A DNA stretch of 64,000 nt from Adhaeribacter terrigena (GCF_016623615.1 NZ_JAEHFX010000001.1:682001-746000); one strand, 5' to 3'; shown: positions 8,913 to 18,246, counted from the first letter of the stretch. A program made the numbers and translations. Notes: generated from the sequence alone by a model not told the origin.

Positions 8913-10904
8913 TTATTCCACGATCAGTTTGCGGGTAGCGGTATTGTTTTCGCTGGTAATTTTGAGCATGTAAACGCCTTTGGCAGTTTTGCTCAGGTCT
9001 ATTTGCGCGGCAGTTGTTTTTACTGTTTTCAGTTCGATCACCTTACCTGTCAGGTCAGTTACTACTAATTCATAGGTTTTTCCTTCCGGTAAATTCAGAT
9101 TGAACAGGCCGGTAGAGGGGTTTGGATAAACTGCAACCTCCAGTTTATTCCTGTCATGGTTGATGCCGGTATTGGTAATGGTTACGGCGTTAGAGGACAG
9201 GGAAGTACAGCCGTTGGCAGTAACTTTTACTGTGTAAACGCCATTGGAAGAAGCATTTAAGCTTTGAACATTTCCGCCAGGAATAGCAGTGCCGTTTTTG
9301 AACCACTGGTTGCCGGCCGGGCTGCTGGAAGTGAGCAAATTGCCATTCCGGGTGATGGTGGGCGTTACTGGGAGCTGCTTAACGGTGATGGCTCTGGCTA
9401 CTGAAGCCGGGCTGGCGCAACCATTAGCTGTCGCAATAGCAGTATAGCTGCCAGCTGCTTTCACCGTTAAGTTTGCCGTAGTTGCTCCCTGTATCAGGTT
9501 ACCATTATTAAACCAGGTAAAGGCAGCGCCTGTAACGGATGAAACAGCAGTTAAAGTTGCCGAATCGCCGGTACAAATAGCGGTTGAACCGGTTAAGTTT
9601 ACACCTGGTGCCGGTGGCGGAGTATTTACAGTAAGGGTAATCGTGGTAGAAACTGGGCTTGAACAGGTTCCAGCAATAATAGCTGTTGCAGTGTAGCTAC
9701 CGGCAGCATTTGCGGTATAAGTTGCATTGGTAGCTCCGCTAATGGCAGTACCATTGTTAAACCACTGATAAGCAACTCCAGTGGTAGTTGAAGCGGCTGT
9801 TAACGTTACTGTGTTGCCGGAACAGATTGAAGAAGCTCCGGAATTTGTAATGGAAGGAGTTGCCGGCGTAGAGCTATTTGTTACCGACTTCGTGAAAGTA
9901 TCGTTCGTTGGCACAACATCACCGGGCATTATAGCTTTAGCTTCTATGGCATAGGTTCCTAAAGCGCTCAGGTTTGCTTTTTGGGTAAAAGAATAATTTA
10001 CTATAGCATTTGCCAAAACGGGGCCAGCTACTACTTCATTTACCGGTGTTCCGGTGGCGCCGATCTTATAGGATACCGGGATGTTGCTCAAAGTGGAAGA
10101 TCCGTTATTCTTTACGGTTACCGTAATGGTTTCCGTACTGGTAAGGGCGCAACCAGAATTCGGTGCGGTGATAGCTGTAATACCGGCGTCGGTAGCAACA
10201 GCTGGAACAATTGTCCGGATAGAAACCCCCATGATGTGCAATACTTCGTTGGTCCCGGTAGAGGTTTTATTGATGGCAATGCTTTGTATCAACTTGCTGG
10301 TATTTGCGGCACTTAGTGCTAATGCTAACTGATAAAGACGCGGGGCATTTGCCGGGTTTTCAAGAATATTTGTTGTTCTTGAAACTCTGCCAATATTTTG
10401 CGCTGCAATGGTTCCGGTGCCAACCATCCACCGATCTACGGTCTGATTGGTAAATGCCTGATTTGTACCATCGGTAAAGTTTACCGTAACTGTTAATGTG
10501 CTGGTATACACCGAGGTGGCTAAAAGATAAATCTGATTTGCAGCGGTAGGAGTGGCCAAGGTAAGCGTACCATTATTGGTAGTGCCAGTCAGGCGCAAAG
10601 AGTTGTTACCGGTGTAAGGCGCTAACTGGAACGTTAAGCCTGAAGTAGCAACACTGTTAATAAGTCCGCTGTTCGGTAAAAAAGCCGCCGGGGTTTGGTT
10701 AGTAGGGCTTACATAGTTCTGAGCAACAAAATTGTAGCCAACAAGGTCAACGTCAGTAGATGTCGAAGCGGTGGCCGAACCGGAGCCATTGGCAATCACG
10801 TCTGCCGTGAAACCAGAAACAGTTACCGGAGCATAAGAATATGTCTGGGCATTTGTGTGTAAGGCAAATGCAGCTGCAAACACAGTGAGTAAAGATTTTT
10901 TCAT
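8913..10904 (-). CDS. T9SS-secreted protein with CARDB-like and Ig-like repeats
   Basis: 663 aa. Signal peptide 1-19 (cut after HTNA). Residues about 20-235 form a beta-rich domain of unknown type. Residues about 240-340 are a CARDB-like module with GCALTSTETITVTVKN, closely similar to the modules of the gene at 1-4221. Two clear Ig-like repeats follow (each with C-S/T-G-N/D-S/T-V/A-T-L-T-A, then WFNNG and GSYTA), plus a degenerate third (NQWFKNG, GVYTVKV) before residue ~570. The last ~75 residues are a T9SS type A domain (VYPNPSTGLFNLNLP, YELVVTDLTGKV, ending RKLIVE) nearly identical in places to the one at 4000-4221. Probably a surface or extracellular adhesin; no enzymatic motif seen. Confidence 0.85.
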   Translation of the reverse strand: MKKSLLTVFAAAFALHTNAQTYSYAPVTVSGFTADVIANGSGSATASTSTDVDLVGYNFVAQNYVSPTNQTPAAFLPNSGLINSVATSGLTFQLAPYTGNNSLRLTGTTNNGTLTLATPTAANQIYLLATSVYTSTLTVTVNFTDGTNQAFTNQTVDRWMVGTGTIAAQNIGRVSRTTNILENPANAPRLYQLALALSAANTSKLIQSIAINKTSTGTNEVLHIMGVSIRTIVPAVATDAGITAITAPNSGCALTSTETITVTVKNNGSSTLSNIPVSYKIGATGTPVNEVVAGPVLANAIVNYSFTQKANLSALGTYAIEAKAIMPGDVVPTNDTFTKSVTNSSTPATPSITNSGASSICSGNTVTLTAASTTTGVAYQWFNNGTAISGATNATYTANAAGSYTATAIIAGTCSSPVSTTITLTVNTPPPAPGVNLTGSTAICTGDSATLTAVSSVTGAAFTWFNNGNLIQGATTANLTVKAAGSYTAIATANGCASPASVARAITVKQLPVTPTITRNGNLLTSSSPAGNQWFKNGTAIPGGNVQSLNASSNGVYTVKVTANGCTSLSSNAVTITNTGINHDRNKLEVAVYPNPSTGLFNLNLPEGKTYELVVTDLTGKVIELKTVKTTAAQIDLSKTAKGVYMLKITSENNTATRKLIVE

Positions 10905-11164
10905 TTCAAGAGTTATAATTTTTATTTAAAATAATGGCCATAGAAATCCACCAAAGCTTCTGTAGGAAGCAGGTAACAACAGGTTTTAATTAAATTAATA
11001 AGTTTGTTTGTTGTGCAGAAAAGCCTGATCAATGTTCAGGCAGAAGCGTAAGGCGTTATATAATATTGTATATACTGAAACTAATATATAATTTAGCTTT
11101 TCTTGTTCTTAAGAAGCATTCATGAACAGGGAAAATGTATGCCTGAACGCAAAACTTTAAAAGC
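10905..11164. other. Intergenic leader of the Ig-like repeat protein gene
   Basis: AT-rich, 260 bp. It contains a 6-bp hairpin (GCCTGA / TCAGGC at 11023-11041) upstream of the minus-strand gene and several TATATA stretches near 11055-11090 that could belong to its promoter. I cannot assign a precise promoter. A degenerate, mirrored copy of the TAGCG element may lie on the minus strand left of the terminator at 11170. Confidence 0.35.
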
Positions 11165-11169
11165 AAAAA

Positions 11170-11199
11170 AGTCCCGCTGTAACTTCAGCGGGACTTTTT
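11170..11199. terminator. Strong terminator hairpin
   Basis: A 10-bp stem (AGTCCCGCTG / CAGCGGGACT, loop TAACTT) with A-run left and T-run right. It lies downstream of the degraded T9SS fragment at 11280. Confidence 0.85.
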
Positions 11200-11221
11200 C
11201 AGTGAAAAACCATAGCGTTTT
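11193..11221 (+). repeat. Bipartite TAGCG element, core CATAGCG
   Basis: The ACTTTTT block coincides with the T-tail of the hairpin at 11170-11199. The element points toward the T9SS remnant on the minus strand. Confidence 0.75.
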
Positions 11222-11279
11222 TTAGTTCATTGTTTCTTTCGTAATCGGGTTGCAATTTTTCCCAGGCCGAATTGTGCAT

Positions 11280-11516
11280 TTAATAAACGCCGGCAGGTAA
11301 ATGCTCATACATCCCGATCGTTATTTTATTGTTGCCTTTCTGCACGTTCATATCCAAAATAGTTTTGCCGGTGAAATTCATTTTAAAACGTTTACCTTTG
11401 CCATTCCGGGAATAAAGCATTTGACCATGGTTTATTCCTTTACTGCGACCAAAAAGCAGGTCCTTTAACCCGGCTATTTTCGCTACCAAATGAAAGTCCA
11501 ATAGTTGGTAAAGCAA
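11280..11516 (-). pseudogene. Remnant of a T9SS C-terminal sorting domain
   Basis: A 78-codon frame without a good start (TTG at best). Its C-terminal part reads like the last part of a T9SS domain (LDMNVQKGNNKITIGMYEHL, then PAGVY) but stops exactly where such domains normally continue into a final strand. No signal peptide or upstream body is present. I infer a decayed 3' fragment of a larger secreted-protein gene. It could be a chance frame, but the LPAGVY ending and the adjacent terminator argue against that. Confidence 0.45.
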
Positions 11517-11750
11517 GTGTTTGGTTTTTGGTAATTATAGTGAAAAGTGCTGATTGATATTTAAAATTATTTTGTTGTAAATATCTGGTATTCAGGGTTT
11601 ATTGCGTTGCCGGTTAGGTTCATTCCTGCCGCTTTGCAAACAGAAACCCGCAATTAAAACTGTGTTTTGTTTAAATATGACTTGTGAGCGGGCTTCTTTT
11701 CTGAAGATCGGTTTTTTGGATTATGCAACTGCCTTAATATTACCTGAAAA

Positions 11751-12467
11751 GTGCTGGAAATACTGTATGAAGACGCGCATTATGTAGCTATTAACAAACC
11801 GAATGGCTTGCTGGTGCATCGTACGCGCATGGCGGAAGAGAAAAACGAATTTGCGCTCCAGTTACTGCGCGACCAGCTCGGATTACGCTTGCACCCCCTG
11901 CACCGCCTGGACCGGGGTACATCGGGGGTGCTGCTGTTTGCCAAAAGTCCTGAAGCGGCCGCCCCCATTGTAAAAGCTTTTCAGGAACGCCAACCCGATA
12001 AAACTTACCTGGCAATTGTGCGGGGTTATGCCCCGGAAGCCGGCACAATCGACTGGCCCATTCGCCCGGACCGGGACAACAACCTGAAAGAAGCACAGGA
12101 GGCCGTTACCCATTTCGAAAGGCTTGGAACGGTTGAGTTACAAATTCCGGTGGGGCGTTACGAAACTGCCCGTTACAGCCTCGTTAAAATTAAACCGGAA
12201 ACCGGCCGCATGCACCAGATCCGCAGGCATTTCGGACACATCCGGCATTATATTATAGGCGATAAAAAACACGGCGACTGGCGGCATAACCTCATGTTCC
12301 TGGAAGAATTAAACAGCGATACACTTTTATTACACGCTGCTGCATTAACGTTCATCCATCCTTTTTCCAGAGAAAAAGTTGAAATAAAAGCTGCGCTTCC
12401 TGCAAATATGCGTCGCCTTTGCGAGCAGTTTTCCTGGGCTCCATTTCTGAAGCAAGCAATTTGGTAG
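11751..12467 (+). CDS. RluA/TruC-family pseudouridine synthase
   Basis: 238 aa with a GTG start. It isomerises specific uridines in RNA to pseudouridine. The hallmark HRLDRGTSGVLLFAK is at residues 51-65, with the catalytic aspartate at Asp54. Other family features are INKPNGLLVHR near the N-terminus and GRMHQIRRHFGHI with the RNA-binding arginines later. The short length and lack of an S4 domain resemble TruC (tRNA U65) more than RluC/RluD, so a tRNA substrate is likely but not proven. It stands alone, between a decayed T9SS fragment and the PKD lipoproteins. Confidence 0.9.
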   Translation: MLEILYEDAHYVAINKPNGLLVHRTRMAEEKNEFALQLLRDQLGLRLHPLHRLDRGTSGVLLFAKSPEAAAPIVKAFQERQPDKTYLAIVRGYAPEAGTIDWPIRPDRDNNLKEAQEAVTHFERLGTVELQIPVGRYETARYSLVKIKPETGRMHQIRRHFGHIRHYIIGDKKHGDWRHNLMFLEELNSDTLLLHAAALTFIHPFSREKVEIKAALPANMRRLCEQFSWAPFLKQAIW

Positions 12468-12645
12468 GAACCAACCAAAAAAATAATTTTATAATTCACC
12501 TGATCAAGCCCGGTCCTGCAAAAAAGATCGGCTCATTAGAGCTGCGAAAATAACTTCAAACCAGAAATGTCCATGTTTTTTTGGAAAATTTTCTGTTATA
12601 GAACAAAATGCATAATTTGCGAGCCTGTTTATTTTTTTTCAGGTT

Positions 12646-13401
12646 ATGCAGAAGGTCCTGTTTTATTTGTGCGTAGTTTTTTTGCTGAACGGCTGTGGCG
12701 GAAAGGAAAAAGATCCGGACCCGATTCAGGGTAATAAAGCTGAATTGCCGGTAGCCTCTTTCGATTTATTTGATAAAATTGTGCCGACCGGATATACCAT
12801 TCGCCCGCAAAATTCCAGCACAAAGGCGGTGCGCTACGAGTGGAAATTTGGCGATGGTGAAACTTCTTCCGACCTGAACCCCAGTCACCATTATAATAAC
12901 CCGGGCACTTATATCATCACGCTAAATGCTTATAACCTTAACCATGAAGTAAGCATAGTTTCCAAAACGATAAAAGTTGGGGAGGTGTATCTGACGGGCG
13001 TTAAACTTAACAAGATCAATTTCATGAATCCGGTAAACCAGCCCTGGGATACCGATGGAACCGGGCCGGATATTGAATTCCGGGTGGCACCTTTGCTTTT
13101 AGGCGGCCAAAATCCGGACTGGATTTTCCATGAACATCTCAGGAATGATTTTACGCCTGCAATGTTGCCATACCAATACAAGCTGAGAACGCCTTTAAAA
13201 GTATTTGGCAATAACCTTAACTACAATTTAGCAAGCGGGCTTTATTACTTTGGCTTATTTGAAATGAACGGTTCGGTTACAAACCGGGAAATGTTCTATA
13301 CCAATAGCTCCCCCAATTATTTTGATACGCAAATAGGTAATTCGGTACTGGATCTGCCAACCCCGGATTACGATATGACCCTTTATTTTGAAGTTTACTG
13401 A
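12646..13401 (+). CDS. PKD-domain lipoprotein, first of three tandem paralogues
   Basis: 251 aa. A short hydrophobic leader ends in a lipobox (FLLNGC), with the lipidated cysteine at Cys17. A PKD domain at about 35-110 shows YEWKFGDGETSSDLNPSHHY and GTYIITLNAYN. The C-terminal half starts YLTGVKLNKINFMNP and has the signature WDTDGTGPDIEF, shared with the two following genes. I infer an outer-membrane lipoprotein with a PKD stalk and a C2-like or otherwise beta-rich C-terminal domain. Function unknown. The gap to the next gene is 18 bp, so the three genes form one operon. Confidence 0.8.
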   Translation: MQKVLFYLCVVFLLNGCGGKEKDPDPIQGNKAELPVASFDLFDKIVPTGYTIRPQNSSTKAVRYEWKFGDGETSSDLNPSHHYNNPGTYIITLNAYNLNHEVSIVSKTIKVGEVYLTGVKLNKINFMNPVNQPWDTDGTGPDIEFRVAPLLLGGQNPDWIFHEHLRNDFTPAMLPYQYKLRTPLKVFGNNLNYNLASGLYYFGLFEMNGSVTNREMFYTNSSPNYFDTQIGNSVLDLPTPDYDMTLYFEVY

Positions 13402-13406
13402 TCTTT

Positions 13407-13435
13407 CCTTTTTTAGCACATGAAGATACCGTTTC
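13407..13435 (+). repeat. Probable TAGCG element spanning a start codon, core GATACCG
   Basis: The first block is CCTTTTTT rather than A[C/G]TTTT, but the 18-nt spacing to the core is exact. It covers the ATG (13420) of the second PKD lipoprotein. Confidence 0.4.
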
Positions 13436-14139
13436 GGAAAAGTTCTCTTTATTTTCAGTTTTTAGTTTTGCTGCTGGTTTTAACCGGCTGCAGCAAAGAT
13501 AACGTTGCTCCCAAAGCAGGCATTATGGCCGATAAATATCAAGCTGAACCGGGAGAGATAATTACTTTTACCAGTACCAGCAGCAACCTCCGCGATTATG
13601 CCTGGGAATTAGATAACGGGGTGAAATCGGATGAAAAAGTTGTAAAAACTTCCTTCGATACGCCCGGTAATCACGTTGTAAAGTTAAAAGTTACCGACAG
13701 AAGCGGCAAAACCAATGAGACCAGCATAAACGTTTATGTTGGCCGGTTTTACTTAACCACAGTTGGGCTAACGGCCATGAATTTCAGAAATCCTGATGGT
13801 AATACCTGGGATGCAGACGGGTCTGGCCCGGATCTGAGTTTTGGCTTAAACACCCCGGGAACTACTAATTATGGCTGGCTGGTTGGCGACAATATTACGC
13901 AGAAAGATATTCCTAAAAGGCTTATAAGTGGTTCACCCATCCTTTTAATAAACAATAATTACACGTTTACTATATACGAAACGCCGGAGCAAGGAAAAAC
14001 GGGAACTTCCCGAACAATAAAAAGCTGGCAGTTTAATCCTGTAAAAGAAGCGCAAAAAACAAAGTATAGTAATAATAATGGCATCATTGTTTTGCCGGGC
14101 CAATATCCGGGTATCTATTTTGAATATACTGTGCAGTAA
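13420..14139 (+). CDS. PKD-domain lipoprotein, second of three tandem paralogues
   Basis: 239 aa. A lipoprotein signal ends in LTGC with Cys24. The PKD domain (about 30-105) is divergent: YAWELDNG replaces the usual FGDG core, but GNHVVKLKVTDRSG is retained. The C-terminal part repeats the family signature as FYLTTVGLTAMNFRNP and WDADGSGPDLSFGL. Divergence from its neighbours suggests an old duplication with different ligands. Located 18 bp after the first and 18 bp before the third paralogue. Confidence 0.78.
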   Translation: MKIPFRKSSLYFQFLVLLLVLTGCSKDNVAPKAGIMADKYQAEPGEIITFTSTSSNLRDYAWELDNGVKSDEKVVKTSFDTPGNHVVKLKVTDRSGKTNETSINVYVGRFYLTTVGLTAMNFRNPDGNTWDADGSGPDLSFGLNTPGTTNYGWLVGDNITQKDIPKRLISGSPILLINNNYTFTIYETPEQGKTGTSRTIKSWQFNPVKEAQKTKYSNNNGIIVLPGQYPGIYFEYTVQ

Positions 14140-14157
14140 TCTGTAATTCTTAAATTA

Positions 14158-14919
14158 ATGAGCGCATATTCCAGTTTAATAACCAGATTTTTAATATTGC
14201 TGTTTGTGGGTTTTAATTTTGCAGCCTGCAAAGGAAATCATTCTGATGAGCCAGCCCCTGCAACTGTTAAGCCGGTTTCGGCTGCAACGGTCGGTTTTAC
14301 CAGTGATCTGCAACTCGCCGATGTGAACCAGACCGTTACCTTTACCAACCTAAGTGCCAATGCAGCCCGCTACACCTGGTATTTCGGCGATGGCGATTCT
14401 GCCCACACGGTAAATGCCAAGCATAAATTTTTACACCCGGGAAAGTACCAGGTAATTCTGAAGGCTTATGATCATCAGAATGTGCCTGCTATAAAATCTA
14501 TGCAGTTTGCAGTAGGGGAGCGGTTTATTTCAGGACTGGTAATAAATAAACTGAAATTTACTGACCCATCCGGCTTGCCTTGGGATAACGGAACAGGGCC
14601 GGACCTTTGGTTTGGCTATATTAAAATAACGCAGGAAAATTATTTATCTATGCGCAGGATTAAGAATAATCTTCAGGCCAGCCAAATACCTTACCGGCAT
14701 ACTTTAGAAACAAACCCGTTTCTAAACGAAGATTATAAATTTGTACTGGCCGAATTCGATTCTACCTCTGCCACTACCTATACCTCCCGGCAAATGACTT
14801 CCTGGATTTTAAACCCGGCGCGGTCAGCAAAATGGGATTCTGTAACGCAAACCGGGTACGTGGAGCTCAAGAATAATGATTATGAGGTCCGGTTCAATCT
14901 CAAGCTTAAGTTAGAATAA
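14158..14919 (+). CDS. PKD-domain lipoprotein, third of three tandem paralogues
   Basis: 253 aa. Lipobox FAAC with Cys24. The PKD domain is canonical (YTWYFGDGDSAHTVNAKHKF, then GKYQVILKAYD). The C-terminal domain has RFISGLVINKLKFTDP and WDNGTGPDLWFGY. It closes the operon; the downstream 380 bp holds two TAGCG elements and a long bidirectional hairpin. Outer-membrane localisation is inferred from the lipobox. Confidence 0.8.
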   Translation: MSAYSSLITRFLILLFVGFNFAACKGNHSDEPAPATVKPVSAATVGFTSDLQLADVNQTVTFTNLSANAARYTWYFGDGDSAHTVNAKHKFLHPGKYQVILKAYDHQNVPAIKSMQFAVGERFISGLVINKLKFTDPSGLPWDNGTGPDLWFGYIKITQENYLSMRRIKNNLQASQIPYRHTLETNPFLNEDYKFVLAEFDSTSATTYTSRQMTSWILNPARSAKWDSVTQTGYVELKNNDYEVRFNLKLKLE

Positions 14920-15192
14920 GCGAACAAGGCCGGCTCATAACCAATTTGCAATAGTTTTCAGGTAGAAAACCATACCGTTTTTCAATCAATAACTCTGAGC
15001 GAAATATAAAGTTGGCTGGTCAAGTTTTAGCGACAGATTTTATTTTAATTTCGGCTTGGCTGCGAGCAGGTTATCTGATTTAGCAGCATGATAGAATTGT
15101 TATTTTGAATTTACTGCGGGCTTCAGGAAAATTGTTCTGCAAATAGGATTGCGTTGTAACGAGTGAATAGACTTTAAAAACGCTAGGATTTT
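14920..15192. other. Convergent intergenic region
   Basis: Lies between the 3' ends of the PKD operon (plus) and the FN3/LamG gene (minus). No gene is seen. It contains two TAGCG elements in opposite orientations, at 14953 and 15177, each pointing at the 3' end of the nearer gene across the gap. Confidence 0.5.
14953..14981 (+). repeat. Bipartite TAGCG element, core CATACCG
   Basis: AGTTTT block, intermediate core CATACCG combining features of the two common cores. Located 34 bp after the third PKD gene. Confidence 0.7.
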
Positions 15193-15205
15193 GAAGCAAA
15201 AAAGT
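15177..15205 (-). repeat. Bipartite TAGCG element, core CCTAGCG on the minus strand
   Basis: Its ACTTTTTT block is part of the left arm of the hairpin at 15193-15233. Points toward the PKD operon. Confidence 0.7.
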
Positions 15206-15233
15206 CAGGCTGTGTGCCTGACTTTTTTGCTTC
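15193..15233. terminator. Long perfect bidirectional terminator
   Basis: An 18-bp perfect stem, from GAAGCAAAAAAGTCAGGC to its complement, with a 5-nt loop, between two convergent transcription units. Confidence 0.9.
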
Positions 15234-15297
15234 TGTCATTTTAGAAATGAATTTTCTGTGTTGGGTCTGCTTCATAAACAGCCGCATATCAGGGATA

Positions 15298-18246
15298 TTA
15301 TTCCATCATCAATTTCAGGGTTTGGCTGGTTTTGCTGCTCTGAACCCGTACCACATATAAGCCTCTTGGCAGGAGCTGGCCTTTTATTTCTGCCGTAAGC
15401 TGGTCGCCGGCCTGAGCATTTCCTTTTTTTAGAACTTTTACCGGGTTGCCTTCCATGTTGTATAAAATAACGGCGTAATCACCCTTGTCTGGCACGGTAA
15501 ATTTAATTTTGGTAGTCAAACGGAACGGGTTCGGGCTGGCTTCCAGGGTGGCGGGCGTTTGCATGGTGGCCGACATTCTGGCTACGGATACGGTAGCTAA
15601 TGCATTTATTTCCGAAGCGGTTAAGGCAATGTTGTAAATCCGGGCATCGTCTAGATAGCCCTGAAAACGGCTGTTACCACTGCTGGTTGCTCCGAAAGAT
15701 AGGGGCTCATTGTTGCTGTTTATTACCGGTGTTGAAGTTAATACCTGGCTATCATCCAGCGTACCGTTCAGGTATATTTTCATAACGGAACCATCATAGG
15801 TAGCAGCTACGTGCAGCCAGGTTTGGCCATTCGTTGGAGCAGTCGCGTTAGAAACTACCTGGTAATTGTTAAGCGCAGAAATTTGATTAAAGCGGAAAGC
15901 AACCCTGGCACTACCAGTTAATGAAATTTCATAACCATCATTCGCCAGCCCTTTTTTCAGGATAAATTGTCTGGAGCCTGAGGTTTCTGGCTTGATCCAG
16001 GCAGTTAGGGTAATGCCACTACCTGGGTTTAGCGTGGTGCTGTGAGGGGCAGTGGCGTATTGGTTTAAGCCGGTCAGATGTAATGCCTGCCCGATTCTGC
16101 CGGTTACAAAACCCGGGTTTCCTGAAGTGGTGGCGTGGTTTCCGTTGCCGGATGCATCTGAAAGCGTAGTACCCGCCGGGTCTTCCATTTGCCAGTGACC
16201 CACTAACGCAACCGGCTGCGGCACAGTAGTGAAATTCCATACCGTAGACCAGTTGCTGGCTCCGGCAGCATTAACCGCTCTTACCCGCCAGTAGTATTGC
16301 GTGTTGTACTCTAAACCTGAAACCGAGACCGATAAAGCTGTAATATTATTAATATCATAAACCGGAGCCTGGAAATTCGAATCTGTGGCTATCTGGAACT
16401 GGTAGCTACGGGCATCGGTGGTGGCATTCCAGCTTACGGTTGTGGCAAGACTGATGTTGGTAGCATTGTTCAGTGGTGAAGCCAGTACCGGAACAGTTGG
16501 AGGCGAAGTTGGCGCCGCAACCGTAGTAAAATTCCAGGTCGATGACCAGTTGCCTTCCCCGTTGTGACTATACGTTTTTACCCGCCAGAAATATTGGGTG
16601 CTATGGTTCAGGCCGGTTAGCTGCTGCGAAAGCGAGGTGATATTGCTGCTATCGGCAACCAGCGTAGAAAAAGTGTTTGAAGTGGCTACCTGCAAACGGT
16701 AAGTAAGGGCGTTGTTTGCTGCATGCCAGCTTAAAGTTGGATTGATATCGATGTTCGTAGCGGTATTGGCAGGCGCTTGCAGGGTTGCTGCATCCGGCAC
16801 AATTATAGGTTCGGCTTCAGTAGTAAAATTCCGGATCACCGACCAGTTACCGAAACCTGCGGAATTACTTGCTCTTACCCGCCAGTAATATGGGGTGTTG
16901 TAAGCTAAGCCAGAAACAGACACCGCACTACCCGTTACATTACTTGAATCTATGATTTTGTTCGAAAAACTGGAGGAAGCCGAAAGTTGAACCTGATACG
17001 AAGTGGCGTTGGTAACAGCGTTCCAGCTCAGCGTTGGTGTAATGCTAACTCCTGTAGCTCCGTTGGCCGGCAGATTCAGGGTTGGAACTCCAGGCGGCTG
17101 CGGTGGGGGTGTACCATCGTCGGTAACCAATACACCAACTGCCTCGCTGGAAGTAGAAGCTAAAATCACCACATGCGGACTAAAGGTGTTTTTTATACTG
17201 GTCGGGTTGTTGTAAGTCCCGGAGATCAGGGTGTATGTCGAGCCGAATGAAATAGCATTTGTCGAGGATTCCTTATACAGAATATCGCCGTCATCTTCAT
17301 TAGAAGCATAAACGATCCTGATTTTAGCACTTTGTTCATTCAGCACCACAATGCCGCGGGTACCAATATTGGAAACGCCATACAGATTATCCCAAGTGCC
17401 GGAGGGCCGCCGAACCAGTAACGCAATTCTCGGGTAATTCTGCGAATCGTAGCTGGTTTTAACGGCGCAATACAGCGTGCCATCGCTGGCAACTTTCAGG
17501 TTCATATGGTCGTCAGCCATTCCGTTGCCTTTGTTAAGGGCAGATTGCGAAGCCGGAATCTCATCTGCTGTCCAGGTACCCGGGTTCGTGCCATCGGTAT
17601 GCATTCTAAAACCAAAGCGTTTGGTAACCTGATTCGACCAGAATACGCCGATCTTATTGAGCATGGGAAATGCAACTACAGCGCCAATATCATCAGGATC
17701 TATTCCCGAAGCAATTGTAATTGGCGAGCTCCAGGAAGAATACGGCGAATCGCTCCAGCGAATAGTAATGCTGGAATCATCGTCGGAAGCCATCCACATG
17801 CGGTTGTTAGTATCCAGATCGATGGTGGCCGTTTCAGAACTCAGGTTGGTGGGTATCCGGATGGTGGAAGTTCTGCTGGTCCAGCGTTTATAGGTACTGC
17901 TGGCTGCCACATATTCTAACGATACCAGATCCGTTTCGCCGGGCCGGAACAGGAGAATGTGCACCAGGTTTCCGTTTACTTTACAGTCGGCCCGGCGGTT
18001 ATCTTTATTTAGAATCGTTAGTATTCTGGTCCAGGTTGTATTATCCAGCCGAAAGACATGCGCACCTGCCCCATCTGATAATACGGTAAAGTGCTTGCCA
18101 TCGTGGATCCAGGCTTTAGATTGAGGTTTCTCCCGGGTATTGGTGGTTATACTTAGCGATTTTAAGTTAGAAACGTTCGGGAACTGGGCAAAAGCGGTTT
18201 GAATACATAGTAAGGCTGCTATCATTAAAGATACTGCTTTTCTCAT
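15298..18246 (-). CDS. T9SS-secreted propeller protein with three FN3 domains and a LamG domain
   Basis: 982 aa. I start at 18246 (MRKAVSLMIAALLC) because it gives a clean signal peptide ending TAFA; the frame extends 25 codons upstream without one. Residues about 20-375 form a BNR/sialidase-like beta-propeller, closely related to the whole body of the next gene. Three FN3 domains follow (each with LSWNA/LSWHA, YWRVRA or FWRVKT, and a closing WNFTT), then a LamG/concanavalin-like domain (VGHWQMEDPAG, ITLTAWIKPE, WLHVAATYDGS, LDDARIYNIAL) and a T9SS domain (NPFRLTTKIKFTVPDKG, LPRGLYVVRVQ). Likely an extracellular carbohydrate-binding or -processing protein. I cannot identify sialidase catalytic residues with confidence. 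Confidence 0.83.
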   Translation of the reverse strand: MRKAVSLMIAALLCIQTAFAQFPNVSNLKSLSITTNTREKPQSKAWIHDGKHFTVLSDGAGAHVFRLDNTTWTRILTILNKDNRRADCKVNGNLVHILLFRPGETDLVSLEYVAASSTYKRWTSRTSTIRIPTNLSSETATIDLDTNNRMWMASDDDSSITIRWSDSPYSSWSSPITIASGIDPDDIGAVVAFPMLNKIGVFWSNQVTKRFGFRMHTDGTNPGTWTADEIPASQSALNKGNGMADDHMNLKVASDGTLYCAVKTSYDSQNYPRIALLVRRPSGTWDNLYGVSNIGTRGIVVLNEQSAKIRIVYASNEDDGDILYKESSTNAISFGSTYTLISGTYNNPTSIKNTFSPHVVILASTSSEAVGVLVTDDGTPPPQPPGVPTLNLPANGATGVSITPTLSWNAVTNATSYQVQLSASSSFSNKIIDSSNVTGSAVSVSGLAYNTPYYWRVRASNSAGFGNWSVIRNFTTEAEPIIVPDAATLQAPANTATNIDINPTLSWHAANNALTYRLQVATSNTFSTLVADSSNITSLSQQLTGLNHSTQYFWRVKTYSHNGEGNWSSTWNFTTVAAPTSPPTVPVLASPLNNATNISLATTVSWNATTDARSYQFQIATDSNFQAPVYDINNITALSVSVSGLEYNTQYYWRVRAVNAAGASNWSTVWNFTTVPQPVALVGHWQMEDPAGTTLSDASGNGNHATTSGNPGFVTGRIGQALHLTGLNQYATAPHSTTLNPGSGITLTAWIKPETSGSRQFILKKGLANDGYEISLTGSARVAFRFNQISALNNYQVVSNATAPTNGQTWLHVAATYDGSVMKIYLNGTLDDSQVLTSTPVINSNNEPLSFGATSSGNSRFQGYLDDARIYNIALTASEINALATVSVARMSATMQTPATLEASPNPFRLTTKIKFTVPDKGDYAVILYNMEGNPVKVLKKGNAQAGDQLTAEIKGQLLPRGLYVVRVQSSKTSQTLKLMME

